The notes beneath the pieces are model-generated. The model saw only the letters and a program-made list of their open reading frames with translations, ran no database searches and was not told the origin of the DNA. A stretch of DNA of 64,000 bases from Actinomadura pelletieri DSM 43383 (GTDB lineage Bacteria; Actinomycetota; Actinomycetes; Streptosporangiales; Streptosporangiaceae): positions 1,404,194-1,468,193 of the forward strand of contig NZ_RBWU01000001.1 of the NCBI RefSeq assembly GCF_003634705.1, in the 5' to 3' direction. Shown in pieces: positions 17,412 through 26,095 of the stretch. The position numbers and the translations under genes are program-made. Numbering within the stretch: the stretch's first letter is position 1; every line of letters starts with the position of its first letter.

Positions 17412-17802
17412 GGCAGGACGACCCCGTCTTCCCAGCCCGTGGCCCACCTCTCCCGCAGGCAGCATCGACACCTAATGGTTCGCACCATTCCCGCGCACCG
17501 ATGCTAATCGATTGTCGTGCAGATCACCAGTGATGTCCGGATGTCGACATGGCCGAAATGAGGGCCTCGCCCCGGAAGTGCGGGAGTGATCTGAATTTTG
17601 CACCGCGATATGCATGCATATCACCGCCCGGTCATTGTTCTGTGCGGCGTTTTCAGGTCGACCGCATCCCCTGTTGCCCGTGGGAAGAAATGGCACGGTC
17701 CAGAACGGCGGTGGACGGAACGACCCGGCCGCGCGACATCGGCCGGGTGGATGACGGACGAAGAAGTCGTGAACGGTCTCCGTCGTTCCGACCGGAGACC
17801 GG
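17412..17802. other. Intergenic region with a 16-bp AT-rich palindrome
   Basis: No convincing gene. It lies upstream of the antiporter and downstream of the methyltransferase. It holds the perfect palindrome GATATGCATGCATATC at 17607-17622, flanked on both sides by CACCGC, striking in such a GC-rich context. Confidence 0.45.
17607..17622. promoter_or_regulatory. Perfect AT-rich palindrome, candidate operator of the antiporter gene
   Basis: GATATGCATGCATATC is self-complementary over 16 bases and lies about 200 bases upstream of the antiporter start. CACCGC flanks it directly on each side. The binding factor is unknown. Confidence 0.4.
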
Positions 17803-18519
17803 TCAGGCGGAGGCTTTGCGGGCCAGCACGAGCCGGTACCGGGGGCTGCCGTCGTCACGCCGGCCCAGCGCCTTCAAGGGGACCGTCGTCACGGTGAAAC
17901 CGGCTGCCGTCAGGTCGTCGCTGACGGCACCGAGGGGACAGGTGCGGTAGTACATGACGAACGGGGGACGCCACACGGCGTTCCGGACCCGCATGGCCAC
18001 GTCGAATCCGAGCAGCGCCCAGTACCAGCCCGACGTCAGGGGTTGGGGCGCGCCGATCGGGAAGGCGAACAGGCCACCGGGCCGCAGCGCGCGGTACACC
18101 CCGGCGAAGAGCGAGGGACGTTCGGCGGGCAGGAAGTGCCCGAGCGCGCCGAAGGTGACGGCGAGGTCGAAGGCGCCGACGAACGGCAGCGCCCGAGCGT
18201 CGGCCCGCACCTGGTGGGCGTCCGGGTGGGACGCGCGTGCCTGCGCGAGCATGCCCGCGCTGAAGTCGACGCCCGTGACCCGCTCCTGGCACAGCGCTTC
18301 GAGGACTCCCAGGCCCGCCCCCGTGCCGCAGCACACGTCCAACCCGTGGCGGAACGGCCCGAGCGGGCGCAGCGCGTCGGTGGTCGCGTCCAGGATGCCG
18401 TCGGGCGTGCGGAACGGCGTGTGGTCGAACTTCGGTGCCAGCAGGTCGTAGCCGTGCTCGACCGACGACAACGCCTGGACTACCAGCTCGCGCGCGGACG
18501 GCCCTTGAGACGAGAACAC
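17803..18519 (-). CDS. Class I SAM-dependent methyltransferase
   Basis: 238 residues from GTG 18519 (GGAAG about eleven bases upstream); the frame is open to 18678 without family sequence. Motif I LDVCCGTGAGLGVLE, motif II-like VTGVDFSAGMLAQA, then VRADARALPF and FDLAVTFGALGHFLP define a Rossmann methyltransferase of the methyltransferase-11/25 type. ALRPGGLFAFPIG follows. The YDLLAPKFDHTPFRTPDG opening is shared by small-molecule methyltransferases. Substrate unknown. It is transcribed away from the LysR/SDR pair. Fold is certain; function is general. Confidence 0.82.
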   Translation of the reverse strand: MFSSQGPSARELVVQALSSVEHGYDLLAPKFDHTPFRTPDGILDATTDALRPLGPFRHGLDVCCGTGAGLGVLEALCQERVTGVDFSAGMLAQARASHPDAHQVRADARALPFVGAFDLAVTFGALGHFLPAERPSLFAGVYRALRPGGLFAFPIGAPQPLTSGWYWALLGFDVAMRVRNAVWRPPFVMYYRTCPLGAVSDDLTAAGFTVTTVPLKALGRRDDGSPRYRLVLARKASA

Positions 18520-18674
18520 CGGCCAAGGGTACTTCCAGGCGGCGTCCGGGAGCGTTGGTGGACCGCGGGCTCCGTCTTGATCGAGGCGTCCATAAGGTCT
18601 CGACGATGTCACTTCCCGACCCACCCACCCGCGACCGCCCCGAGTAAGACACCCGCACGGCCGCCGGGCCGTCC

Positions 18675-19571
18675 TCATCCCCGGTGGGTGAGATCGGTGG
18701 TCTCGGCGAGGTCGGTGGCGATGTCGAGCAGTCTGCGCCGCGCCGGGCCGTCCCGTCCGGGTACCCAGGCGACGACGGTGCCGGCCCGCTCACCGGCCAG
18801 CGGGATGAACACCACCCCGGTGCGGCGGATGCTGCTCGCCGAGAGGGCGAGCCGGGTGATGCCGACACCCGCGGCGACGAGCCCGAGCAGGTTCACGGCC
18901 CCGCACGTCCGTTGGACGACCCTCGGGATGAACCCGGCGGCGGCGAAGTCCCGGTCGTACTGCGCGTGCCACGGCGGCCACGACTCCCGTGGCGTGAGCA
19001 CCCAGTCCTCGTCGGCCAGGTCGGCGAGGCGGAGTTCGGTCCGGTCGGCGAGCGGGTGCCCGCTCGGCAGGACCGCGCACGCCGGTTCGGTGGCGAGTGT
19101 CCGGGTGGCGAGGTCGTCGACGAGCGGCGGGCGCGTGAACGCCACGTCGAACCGTCCGTCGCGCAGCCCGGCGACCAGTTCGTCGATCTGCTCGTTGTGG
19201 GTCGTGAACTCGATTCCGGGTGCGCGTTCCCGCAGGGCTTTGACCATGGGCGGCAGCATGTAGTTGGCGGTGGACGCGAGGAACACCAGGCTCAGGCGGC
19301 CGATCTCACCACGTGCGGCCCGCTGCGCGACGGCGGCGGCCTCGTCGGCACGCGCGAGGACGGCTCGGGCCTCCGGCAGGAACATCCGTCCCGCGTCCGT
19401 GAGCCGGGTACCGCGCGTATCGCGGTCGAACAGGCGGATTCCGAGGTCGCGTTCGAGCGCGCCGATCTGTTGCGACAGCGACTGCTGGGCGAGGTGAAGG
19501 TGCTTCGCGGCTCGGCTGAAGCCCTGATGGTCGGCGACGGCGACGAAGTACCGCAGCTGACGCAGCTCCAT
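18675..19571 (-). CDS. LysR-family transcriptional regulator
   Basis: 298 residues from ATG 19571 (GTG at 19577 also possible). The N-terminal winged HTH reads MELRQLRYFVAVADHQGFSR then AAKHLHLAQQSLSQQIGALE, the LysR signature; the rest is the type-2 periplasmic-binding-like effector domain (LSLVFLASTANYMLPPMV...). The frame stays open far upstream (to 20534), but that is the antisense of the SDR gene. It diverges from the SDR gene across 115 bases, the classic LysR arrangement, so it probably controls the SDR gene and itself. Inducer unknown. Confidence 0.88.
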   Translation of the reverse strand: MELRQLRYFVAVADHQGFSRAAKHLHLAQQSLSQQIGALERDLGIRLFDRDTRGTRLTDAGRMFLPEARAVLARADEAAAVAQRAARGEIGRLSLVFLASTANYMLPPMVKALRERAPGIEFTTHNEQIDELVAGLRDGRFDVAFTRPPLVDDLATRTLATEPACAVLPSGHPLADRTELRLADLADEDWVLTPRESWPPWHAQYDRDFAAAGFIPRVVQRTCGAVNLLGLVAAGVGITRLALSASSIRRTGVVFIPLAGERAGTVVAWVPGRDGPARRRLLDIATDLAETTDLTHRG

Positions 19572-19686
19572 GCTCACAGGTTCTGACTGTAGCCGCGGGA
19601 AGAAGCATGTGTTGGCCAAGCCGTCGCCGGACCGATCAGGGTGGAGATCGACAGCATGGACCTCGAGAACAGAGATGCGAGCGACG

Positions 19687-20523
19687 ATGACCAGAACTGA
19701 TCGGGTGTGGTTGATCACCGGCTGCTCGGCGGGATTCGGCCGGGAATTGGCGTTGGCGGCATTGGCGGCGGGTGACCGAGTGATGGCGACGGCACGTCGG
19801 CCGGACCGGCTGGCCGACCTCGTCGAGGCCGGTGGAGATCGGGTACGGACCGCGCCGTTGGACGTCATACGGACGGAACAGGTGACCGCCGCCGTCGAAC
19901 GGACGATCGCCGAGTTCGGCCGGATCGACGTGGTGGTCAACAATGCCGGGCACGGCAGCGTCGGCGCGGTCGAGGAACTGGACCTGGCGGACCTGCGGGC
20001 CCTGATGGACGTCATGTTCTTCGGCGCCGTCGCGGTGACGAAGGCCGTCCTGCCGCACCTGCGAGCCCGACGCGCGGGCACGATCGTGCAGATCAGTTCG
20101 ATGGCTGGGCAGTTGAGCATGCCGGGTTTCGGGGCGTACTGCGCGGCCAAGTTCGCCCTCGAAGGACTGTCCGAGGCGCTGGCGGCGGAGGTCGAGCCCT
20201 TCGGCGTCCGCGTGTTGATCGTGGAACCCGGGGCGTTGCGGACCGAGTTCGGTGGTTCGCGGATGCGCCGGTCACGGGTCATCGAGGAGTACGCCGCGTC
20301 CACCGGCCCGATTCGCGCGATGGTCGACGAGATGGACGGCACCCAGCCCGGCGATCCGCGAAAGGCGGCCCGCGCCGTCCTGGAGGTCCTCGACAGTGCC
20401 AACCCGCCGCTGCGGCTCGCGCTGGGCGACGACGCCGTCGACCACATCGCCGCCCACCACGAACTGCTCCGCGCCGACCTGACACGCTGGGAGAAGCTCG
20501 GGCGCTCCATTAACGTGGATTGA
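19687..20523 (+). CDS. Short-chain dehydrogenase/reductase
   Basis: 278 residues from ATG 19687 (ATG 19675 also possible). Cofactor motif TGCSAGFG near residue 11, NNAG in the middle, active-site Ser in ISSMAG and catalytic Tyr/Lys in YCAAK define a classical SDR. The LIVEPGALRTEFGG segment resembles oxidoreductases of the SDR family often paired with LysR or TetR regulators. It reduces or oxidises a carbonyl/alcohol with NAD(P)(H); substrate unknown. Its divergent LysR neighbour is the likely regulator. Confidence 0.88.
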   Translation: MTRTDRVWLITGCSAGFGRELALAALAAGDRVMATARRPDRLADLVEAGGDRVRTAPLDVIRTEQVTAAVERTIAEFGRIDVVVNNAGHGSVGAVEELDLADLRALMDVMFFGAVAVTKAVLPHLRARRAGTIVQISSMAGQLSMPGFGAYCAAKFALEGLSEALAAEVEPFGVRVLIVEPGALRTEFGGSRMRRSRVIEEYAASTGPIRAMVDEMDGTQPGDPRKAARAVLEVLDSANPPLRLALGDDAVDHIAAHHELLRADLTRWEKLGRSINVD

Positions 20524-20596
20524 GCCGGGGCCACGCCGCCGGACGTCGGTCAAGGAGGGGCTTGCACGGTCTGGGCCGTTGAGTCAGGGTGATCGC

Positions 20597-21703
20597 ATGG
20601 CGGCGAGTGTGGTGGTCGTGGGTGCGGGCCTTTACGGCGCGGCGGTGAGCGCCGCGTCGGCGCGGCGGGGTGCCCGTGTCGTCGTCGTGGATGCCGGTGC
20701 CCCGGCGGGCGGTACCTCCGGTGCGACGTTCTCCTGGACCAATTCCTGCGGCAAGCAGCCACGGGCGTACCACGATCTCAACGTGGCGGGCATGGAGGCC
20801 CACCGGAGGCTGGCCGCCGACGTCCCCGACGGGGACTGGTACCACGAGAGCGGCAATCTGACGTGGGCGGAAGGCCCCCGCCTGGACGAATTGCGCAGCA
20901 AGGTCGCGGGCGTCCTGGACTACGGGTACGAGGCGCGGTGGCTCAGCCGCGCGGAAGTGCTTCGTCTGGAACCCGACCTCGACCCCGCGGCCTTGCCCGC
21001 TGATGAGATCGCCTATTTCCCGCGTGAGGGCTGGATCGAACCGACCCCTCTGATCGCCCATCTGCTCTCGCAGGCGGTGTCGGCCGGGGCCGAACTGGTC
21101 CGGAACGACCCGGTCACGCACCTGGAGACCACCGGCGGGGTCGTGCGTACGGTTCGACTCGCCTCGGGGCGGCGACTCGCCGCGGACGCCGTTGTGAACT
21201 GCGCGGGGCCGCAGGCGGGTCGTGTCGCCGAACTCGCCGGGTTGGCGCTGCCGATGCGCAACACCCGTGGCGTGCTCGTCTACACGTCACCGGTGGCGGT
21301 GTCGGTGTCCCGGGTGATTCACGCGCCCCACGTCCATCTGCGTCCGGACGGTGCCGGACGGCTCCTGCTGCACACCGGCGAGCTGGACGAAGCGGTGCGG
21401 GTGTCCGAGGCCGGGGAGATCACCGTCGCCCCTTCGGCGGTCGTCCAACTGCTTGAGGCGAGCGGTGTGCTCTACCCGGGGATGAAGGGCGCCACCGTGG
21501 AAAGCGTCCGGGTGGGCGAACGTCCCATTCCGAGCGACGGTCTACCGGTGCTGGGACGGTCGGCAGAACTGCCCAACTTCCACTTCGCGGTGTCGCACAG
21601 CGGCGCGACCCTGTGCCTGCACGCCGGTGACCTGGTCGCGGCCGAGGCCCTCGGTGACGACCAGAGCGAGACCCTGTCCCCGTTCCGGTTCGAGCGACTC
21701 TGA
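20597..21703 (+). CDS. FAD-dependent amino-acid oxidase-type (DAO) oxidoreductase
   Basis: 368 residues from ATG 20597 with AGGGTGA upstream; the track-length frame from TTG 20579 is less likely. VVVVGAGLYGAAVSAASARRG is the N-terminal dinucleotide-binding fold, VVVVDAG the strand ending with the ribose-binding Asp, and AVVNCAGPQAG the DAO family mid motif. C-terminal GLPVLGRSAELPNFHFAVSH with SGATLC closes the FAD site. Members oxidise amines or amino acids such as glycine, sarcosine or D-amino acids; the substrate cannot be named. It follows the SDR gene by 73 bases, same strand, but co-transcription is uncertain. Confidence 0.85.
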   Translation: MAASVVVVGAGLYGAAVSAASARRGARVVVVDAGAPAGGTSGATFSWTNSCGKQPRAYHDLNVAGMEAHRRLAADVPDGDWYHESGNLTWAEGPRLDELRSKVAGVLDYGYEARWLSRAEVLRLEPDLDPAALPADEIAYFPREGWIEPTPLIAHLLSQAVSAGAELVRNDPVTHLETTGGVVRTVRLASGRRLAADAVVNCAGPQAGRVAELAGLALPMRNTRGVLVYTSPVAVSVSRVIHAPHVHLRPDGAGRLLLHTGELDEAVRVSEAGEITVAPSAVVQLLEASGVLYPGMKGATVESVRVGERPIPSDGLPVLGRSAELPNFHFAVSHSGATLCLHAGDLVAAEALGDDQSETLSPFRFERL

Positions 21704-21760
21704 GTCTCGTCCCACCGGAGACTTACCTTGTACGGGTAGAGTGCGCCGGGAGGCAGATCC

Positions 21761-22471
21761 ATGACCCTACGGACCGACGCCGACGAGGTGACCGAGCGGC
21801 CCCGCATCCCGCTGAGCCGCAGGCGGGTGTTGCGGGCGGCCGTGGAACTCGTCGACCGTGACGGCCCGGGTGCGCTCACGATGCGCCGCCTCGCGCAGGA
21901 GGTCGGGGTCGAGGCGATGTCGCTCTATCACCACGTCGCCAACAAGGAGGCCGTCTTCGACGGCATCGTCGAGGTGATCCTCGAAGAGGTCATGGCGGCG
22001 GTGGACGAGGTCGAGGCTCCACCCGCGGAACAGGACTGGCAGGCCGCGCTGCGCGCGCGGATCCTCGCCGCCCGGGAGGTCTTCCTGCGGCACCGCTGGG
22101 CCCCGCAGATCTTGGAAAACCGCAGTGAAACGAGCCCGCTCGTCATCGCCTACTACGACCACATCGTCGCCGTGCTTCGGGAGGGCGGGTTCTCCTACGA
22201 GCTGGCGCACCGGGCTCTGCACGTCCTGGGCAGCCGCGTTCTGGGGTTCACGCAGGAGTTGTTCCAGCCTGATGCCGCCCAGAACGTCGATGTCGAGGCC
22301 GCCATGGAACAGTTCGCGGATCGGTACCCGCACATCGTCGGGATGCTGGCGGAGGCCGTCCGGCACGACCCGGACGGCTCCCTGGGCTTCTGTGACGACC
22401 AGTTCGAGTTCGAGTTCGCGCTCGACCTGATCCTCGAAGGACTGGAGCGGCGCCGCGCCGCCGGTTCGTAA
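21761..22471 (+). CDS. TetR/AcrR-family regulator with TetR_C-type ligand domain
   Basis: 236 residues, ATG 21761 with GGGAGGCAG upstream. The HTH is RRRVLRAAVELVDRDGPGAL followed by TMRRLAQEVGVEAMSLYHHV and NKEAVFDGIV; the C-terminal part matches the tetracycline-repressor-like C domain (HRWAPQILENRSETSP). The gene ends 113 bases before an oxidoreductase gene whose promoter region has three tandem copies of an 18-bp unit containing TACGNCGTA, so this regulator is the natural candidate to bind there and repress it. Confidence 0.88.
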   Translation: MTLRTDADEVTERPRIPLSRRRVLRAAVELVDRDGPGALTMRRLAQEVGVEAMSLYHHVANKEAVFDGIVEVILEEVMAAVDEVEAPPAEQDWQAALRARILAAREVFLRHRWAPQILENRSETSPLVIAYYDHIVAVLREGGFSYELAHRALHVLGSRVLGFTQELFQPDAAQNVDVEAAMEQFADRYPHIVGMLAEAVRHDPDGSLGFCDDQFEFEFALDLILEGLERRRAAGS

Positions 22472-22484
22472 CCCTGAGCGCTCT

Positions 22485-22502
22485 CCGCTGAGATTCCAGC
22501 GG
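22485..22502 (+). terminator. Short hairpin after the TetR gene
   Basis: CCGCTG-agattc-CAGCGG, a 6-bp perfect stem 14 bases past the TetR stop. No U-run follows, so it is a weak terminator candidate, but it separates the TetR gene from the operator array. Confidence 0.35.
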
Positions 22503-22513
22503 GCCCTTGACTC

Positions 22514-22567
22514 CCTTACGACGTACGATAGCCTTACGGCGTATGACAACCTTACGCCGTACGACAG
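22514..22567 (+). promoter_or_regulatory. Three tandem 18-bp operator repeats
   Basis: Three head-to-tail units: CCTTACGACGTACGATAG, CCTTACGGCGTATGACAA and CCTTACGCCGTACGACAG, exactly 18 bases each. Every unit contains the perfect 9-base dyad TACGNCGTA. The array ends 16 bases before the oxidoreductase ATG at 22584 and overlaps where its promoter or leader must be. Spacing of nearly two helical turns would place three TetR dimers on one DNA face. The upstream TetR gene is the likely source of the repressor. Confidence 0.7.
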
Positions 22568-22583
22568 CCGGGAGGACGTGGCC

Positions 22584-23564
22584 ATGAAAGCCTGGAGTTG
22601 GGACCGCTACGGCCCGCCCGACGTGCTGACACTCAAGGACGTCGACGAACCGGCCATCGGCCCGGACGAAGTGCTCGTGCGGGTGCGGGCGGCGTCCGTC
22701 AACCCCTACGACTGGCGCCATGTGGCGGCCGACCCGAAGCTGGTCCGGCTCAGCATCGGCCTGCGGCGACCGAACCCGGGCCTGGTCCCCGGCGCCGACC
22801 TCGCCGGGGTGGTCGAGCGGGTGGGCGCCGAGGTGACCGGGCTGGACGTCGGTGACGAGGTCTTCGGAGAGGTCCGCTTGGGTTCCTTCGCCGAACGGGT
22901 CGCCGTCCCGCAGAACAGACTCGCCGTCAAACCGGCCGGTCTGACCTTCGAGCAGGCTGCGTCGGTGTCGATGTCCGCGCACACCGCGCTCCAGGGGCTA
23001 CGGGACGTCGGACGCGTCTCCGCCGGGCAGCGGGTCCTGGTCAACGGGGCCTCCGGCGGTGTCGGGACGTTCGCCGTCCAGCTCGCCAAGACGTTCGGAG
23101 CCGAGGTCACCGGCGTGTGCAGCACCCGCAACATCGAACTGGTCCGTTCCCTGGGCGCGGACCACGTCGTGGACTACACCCACGAGGACTTCACCCAACG
23201 GAAGGGGCGGTACGACCTGCTCATGGACAACGTGGGCAACCGGTCACTGGCGCGACTGCGACGTCCCCTCACCCCGCGCGGCACACTCGTGATCGTCGGC
23301 GGTATCGACTCGGGTCGCGGCGCGCTGCTCGGCCCGGCGGCGCAGATATTGCGCGGGGCCCTGGTCTCTCCGTTCGTCAGACAGCGCGTTCGCACCGTCC
23401 GCTGGAAGCCGAACTCCACGGACCTGCGCCTCCTGGCCGAACTCATGGACGAAGGCCGACTCACACCCGTCATCGACCGCACTTACCCGTTCGACCAGAT
23501 CCCCGACGCGCTGCGCTACCTCGAACGCGGCCACGCCCGAGGCAAGGTCGCCATCACCTTCTGA
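22584..23564 (+). CDS. Zinc-independent medium-chain (quinone-oxidoreductase-like) NAD(P)-dependent dehydrogenase
   Basis: 326 residues, ATG 22584 with GGGAGG upstream. MKAWSWDRYGPPDVLTLKDV and VLVRVRAASVNPYDWRH match the MDR superfamily N-domain; LVPGADLAGVVERVGAEV follows. The Rossmann motif is VNGASGGVGTFAVQLAKTFG. Catalytic-zinc Cys/His ligands are not seen, pointing to the QOR subgroup. It probably reduces quinones or enones with NADPH. A triple TACGNCGTA operator array lies just upstream and the TetR gene precedes it, so expression is probably induced by a toxic electrophile or drug (inference). Confidence 0.87.
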   Translation: MKAWSWDRYGPPDVLTLKDVDEPAIGPDEVLVRVRAASVNPYDWRHVAADPKLVRLSIGLRRPNPGLVPGADLAGVVERVGAEVTGLDVGDEVFGEVRLGSFAERVAVPQNRLAVKPAGLTFEQAASVSMSAHTALQGLRDVGRVSAGQRVLVNGASGGVGTFAVQLAKTFGAEVTGVCSTRNIELVRSLGADHVVDYTHEDFTQRKGRYDLLMDNVGNRSLARLRRPLTPRGTLVIVGGIDSGRGALLGPAAQILRGALVSPFVRQRVRTVRWKPNSTDLRLLAELMDEGRLTPVIDRTYPFDQIPDALRYLERGHARGKVAITF

Positions 23565-23576
23565 TCGTTCGCCCGT

Positions 23577-24500
23577 TCACCTCGCCCATGGCACGTGCAC
23601 GATCGACTCGGGACGTAGTGGCCACTCCGCTGTGGTGAGGCTGAGCCGGTCTTCGAAGGGGTACCGGTCGTCCTCGTCGTGCGGCAACGCGCTCCGGACG
23701 AAGCAGCGGTGCAGCAACAGTTCGCGGCGCTCGTCGAGTGGAGTCGGTTCGTCGAGTTCGCCGGGCAGCCGTGCGGGTGGGTCCACGCCGATGTCCACCT
23801 CGCCGTCCCAGTTCAGGTGCAGGCCGTCCGCGTCGGAGTAGAAGCGGTGGAAGCTCGTGCGCCACTGCGAGTTGGAACCCCACCCGTGCGACAGGTCCTT
23901 GGTCGGACGCGGCTGGCGGCAAAACGTGAAGTACAGCGTCGAGGACGTGGCGACAACGGCGTCCACCAGGTGACGTGGTGCCCGAACCCGCACACCGGCC
24001 CGGCTGAACAGCAGGTCACCGAACCAGAAGCCGGGCCACAGCACCTCCTCCAGGACCACGCCCGTCGCGGCGGGGTCCGGCACCACGGCGAAGATCTCGT
24101 GATGGAACGGCGAGAACGCCTCGGCGTGCTCGAACGGTGTCAAACCGATGCCGCTGAAGAAGCGCGTGTACACGTCCCGACCCTCGGCTTCCGGCCCGCG
24201 ACGCCCGCCGGTGACACCGAATCCCCGCGGCGGGTCCCCTTCCGGGCAGAACAGTTCGATCAGGAAGTCGCTGATCCGGCTCAGCGCGTACATCTTCATG
24301 ATTCGCCAGAGCTGCTCGTCGTCCCCGGAGTATCCGCCCCCGGGGACCCGCTCCCGGGTGCGCAGCGGCGCCAATTCGGCCAGGTGGGCGGCCGCCGTGC
24401 GCTGTTGACCGCTCAAATACTCCTGACGTGCGGCGACGTCGTCCTGATGGTCGAACAGGCCGTCGTACACACCGCGGAAATGGCCCCAGTCGAGTTCCAT
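23577..24500 (-). CDS. Hypothetical protein, actinobacterial
   Basis: 307 residues, ATG 24500. Not assigned to a named family. No signal peptide or membrane segment; rich in aromatic residues (LEEVLWPGFWFGDLLFSRAG, WGSNSQWRTSFHRFYSDADG), which suggests a globular cytoplasmic protein with a beta-sandwich or lectin-like part. Codon use is typical, so it is a real gene. It converges on the oxidoreductase (12 bases apart) and diverges from the DUF1990-type gene. Function unknown. Confidence 0.6.
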   Translation of the reverse strand: MELDWGHFRGVYDGLFDHQDDVAARQEYLSGQQRTAAAHLAELAPLRTRERVPGGGYSGDDEQLWRIMKMYALSRISDFLIELFCPEGDPPRGFGVTGGRRGPEAEGRDVYTRFFSGIGLTPFEHAEAFSPFHHEIFAVVPDPAATGVVLEEVLWPGFWFGDLLFSRAGVRVRAPRHLVDAVVATSSTLYFTFCRQPRPTKDLSHGWGSNSQWRTSFHRFYSDADGLHLNWDGEVDIGVDPPARLPGELDEPTPLDERRELLLHRCFVRSALPHDEDDRYPFEDRLSLTTAEWPLRPESIVHVPWAR

Positions 24501-24622
24501 GGCGTGATCATCGTCCCGCCGGGCGGTACCGGCAACGCATTTCGGTGACCGAGATTCGGTCCGGGCAGGAGGGGTAAGGGCCTGCCCGTCCGGCGCGGTA
24601 GGGCGTCGGACGCGAGGGGAGC

Positions 24623-26095
24623 ATGGAGGGCGCCGTGCGAGTGAGGTGGCGGCGGCGCGTGCGTGCGGTGCGTTGGCCCGCGGGCATGGGCATCGCCGTG
24701 TGGCGGTGGCTGCGGCGGTCCCGCCGGGTGTCGCGGGGACGGCTCCGCGACGACCTGGTGTCGGAGATCGAGCGGGTGCCGCGCCATGGCGGTGACCGCG
24801 TGCAGGACTCGCGGCAGGGCGTCGGCGCGATCTACCAGCGGCGTTACACGGTCCGCATCGAAGACAGCCCGGTGACCGCGACCGAACTGATCGAGAGCCT
24901 GGGCGCCGATCTCAATGCCGCGTCCCCGGTGGAGGTCGCCGTCTTCGACAAGACCTCGGGGGCCTCCGAGGTCCTCGCGAAGGGGGACGAGTACGTCGTC
25001 CACATGCCGGGTCCTTGGGACTGCCCGGTCCGGGTGGTGGAACAGACACCGGAGGCGTTCCGGTTCGCGACGCTGCGCGGCCACCTGGAAGCCGGGGAGA
25101 TCGAGTTCCGGGCGAGGGACGTCGCGGAGAACGTCGTGGAGTTCACGATCGAGTCCTGGGCGCGCAGCGGCGACCGGCTCGCGGAGATTCTTTATGCGAA
25201 GGTCGGCATCGCGCGGGAAATGCAACTCCACATGTGGTCGCACTTCTGTAACCGCGTCGTCGAGATGTCCGGTGGTCGCATGGCCGGTGAGGTGGAGGTC
25301 CTGACCGAACGGACGGAAGTGTCCGATCTCGGGCCGCGACAACTCATGGTGCGCGCGCTCACGCCGGTGTTCACGCGAGGCTTCGCGCTGGCCACGCGGC
25401 TGCGGGATCGGCCCCTGCATCCCCGAGGCCTGGTCTTCGACGCGACTCTTGCCTTGCATGGGACGTCCGAACGCTGGGGTATTCCGTTGCTGGACGACCG
25501 CGCGGAACTACCGGCACACGTGCGGCTTTCCCGCGCGGTGGGCTGGCCGCCCCCACTGCCGGACATACTGGGCCTGGCCCTGCGATGGCAACAACCGCAG
25601 GACGGAGAAACCGAACCGGAGGCCCCCGCGGATCTGCTGCTCGCCACGACCGGACGAAGCCGTTGGGGACGCCATCTGCTGAAACCCGCGAGCAGGTGGA
25701 GCCCGACCTTCTACGGATCCCTCCTGGCATACCGGGCCGGCGACCGCCGGATCCTGCTGGGCGCGGTCGCCCGGCAGCCCCGAATCCTCCCCGCCGACCT
25801 TCCGACACTGGCCCGCGCCATGAAAGAAGGGCCACTGCGGCTGGATCTGGTGGTGTCGACCGAATTCGGCGCCTGGCAGCGGTTCGGCGAACTGCGCCTC
25901 CACGGACCCGCGCTGAACGATGACAGCGCGCCAATGCGTTTCAACCCGGCCCAGCACCGCATTCACGGGCTGAGCCCGGCGGGGGTGTTCCAGCAGGTGC
26001 GCGGGTTCACCTATGCGACCGTGCAGCGGATCGCCCGCGGAGCCGAATCCCGCGAGCCCGAGCGGCGGCGCCGGTCGGAGAAGGCGGCCCCATGA
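24623..26095 (+). CDS. Two-domain protein: DUF1990-like N-terminus plus phosphodiesterase-annotated actinobacterial C-terminus
   Basis: 490 residues, ATG 24623. Residues ~60-220 carry GHLEAGEIEFRARDVAENVV and EFTIESWARSGDRL, close in style to DUF1990/START-like proteins including the gene that follows. Residues ~255-460 (PLHPRGLVFDATLALHGTSE, LSRAVGWPPPLPDILGLALR, YGSLLAYRAGDRRILLGA) resemble a family vaguely annotated as phosphodiesterase or catalase-like in actinobacteria; no catalytic residues can be named. Start region is Arg/Trp-rich. It overlaps the next gene by four bases, so the two form an operon. A fusion of these two modules is uncommon as far as I can tell. Confidence 0.6.
   Translation: MEGAVRVRWRRRVRAVRWPAGMGIAVWRWLRRSRRVSRGRLRDDLVSEIERVPRHGGDRVQDSRQGVGAIYQRRYTVRIEDSPVTATELIESLGADLNAASPVEVAVFDKTSGASEVLAKGDEYVVHMPGPWDCPVRVVEQTPEAFRFATLRGHLEAGEIEFRARDVAENVVEFTIESWARSGDRLAEILYAKVGIAREMQLHMWSHFCNRVVEMSGGRMAGEVEVLTERTEVSDLGPRQLMVRALTPVFTRGFALATRLRDRPLHPRGLVFDATLALHGTSERWGIPLLDDRAELPAHVRLSRAVGWPPPLPDILGLALRWQQPQDGETEPEAPADLLLATTGRSRWGRHLLKPASRWSPTFYGSLLAYRAGDRRILLGAVARQPRILPADLPTLARAMKEGPLRLDLVVSTEFGAWQRFGELRLHGPALNDDSAPMRFNPAQHRIHGLSPAGVFQQVRGFTYATVQRIARGAESREPERRRRSEKAAP

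Noticed and set aside
22514..22567. Tandem repeats as a possible CRISPR
   Set aside because: Repeats are contiguous with no spacers and each contains a dyad; better as operators.
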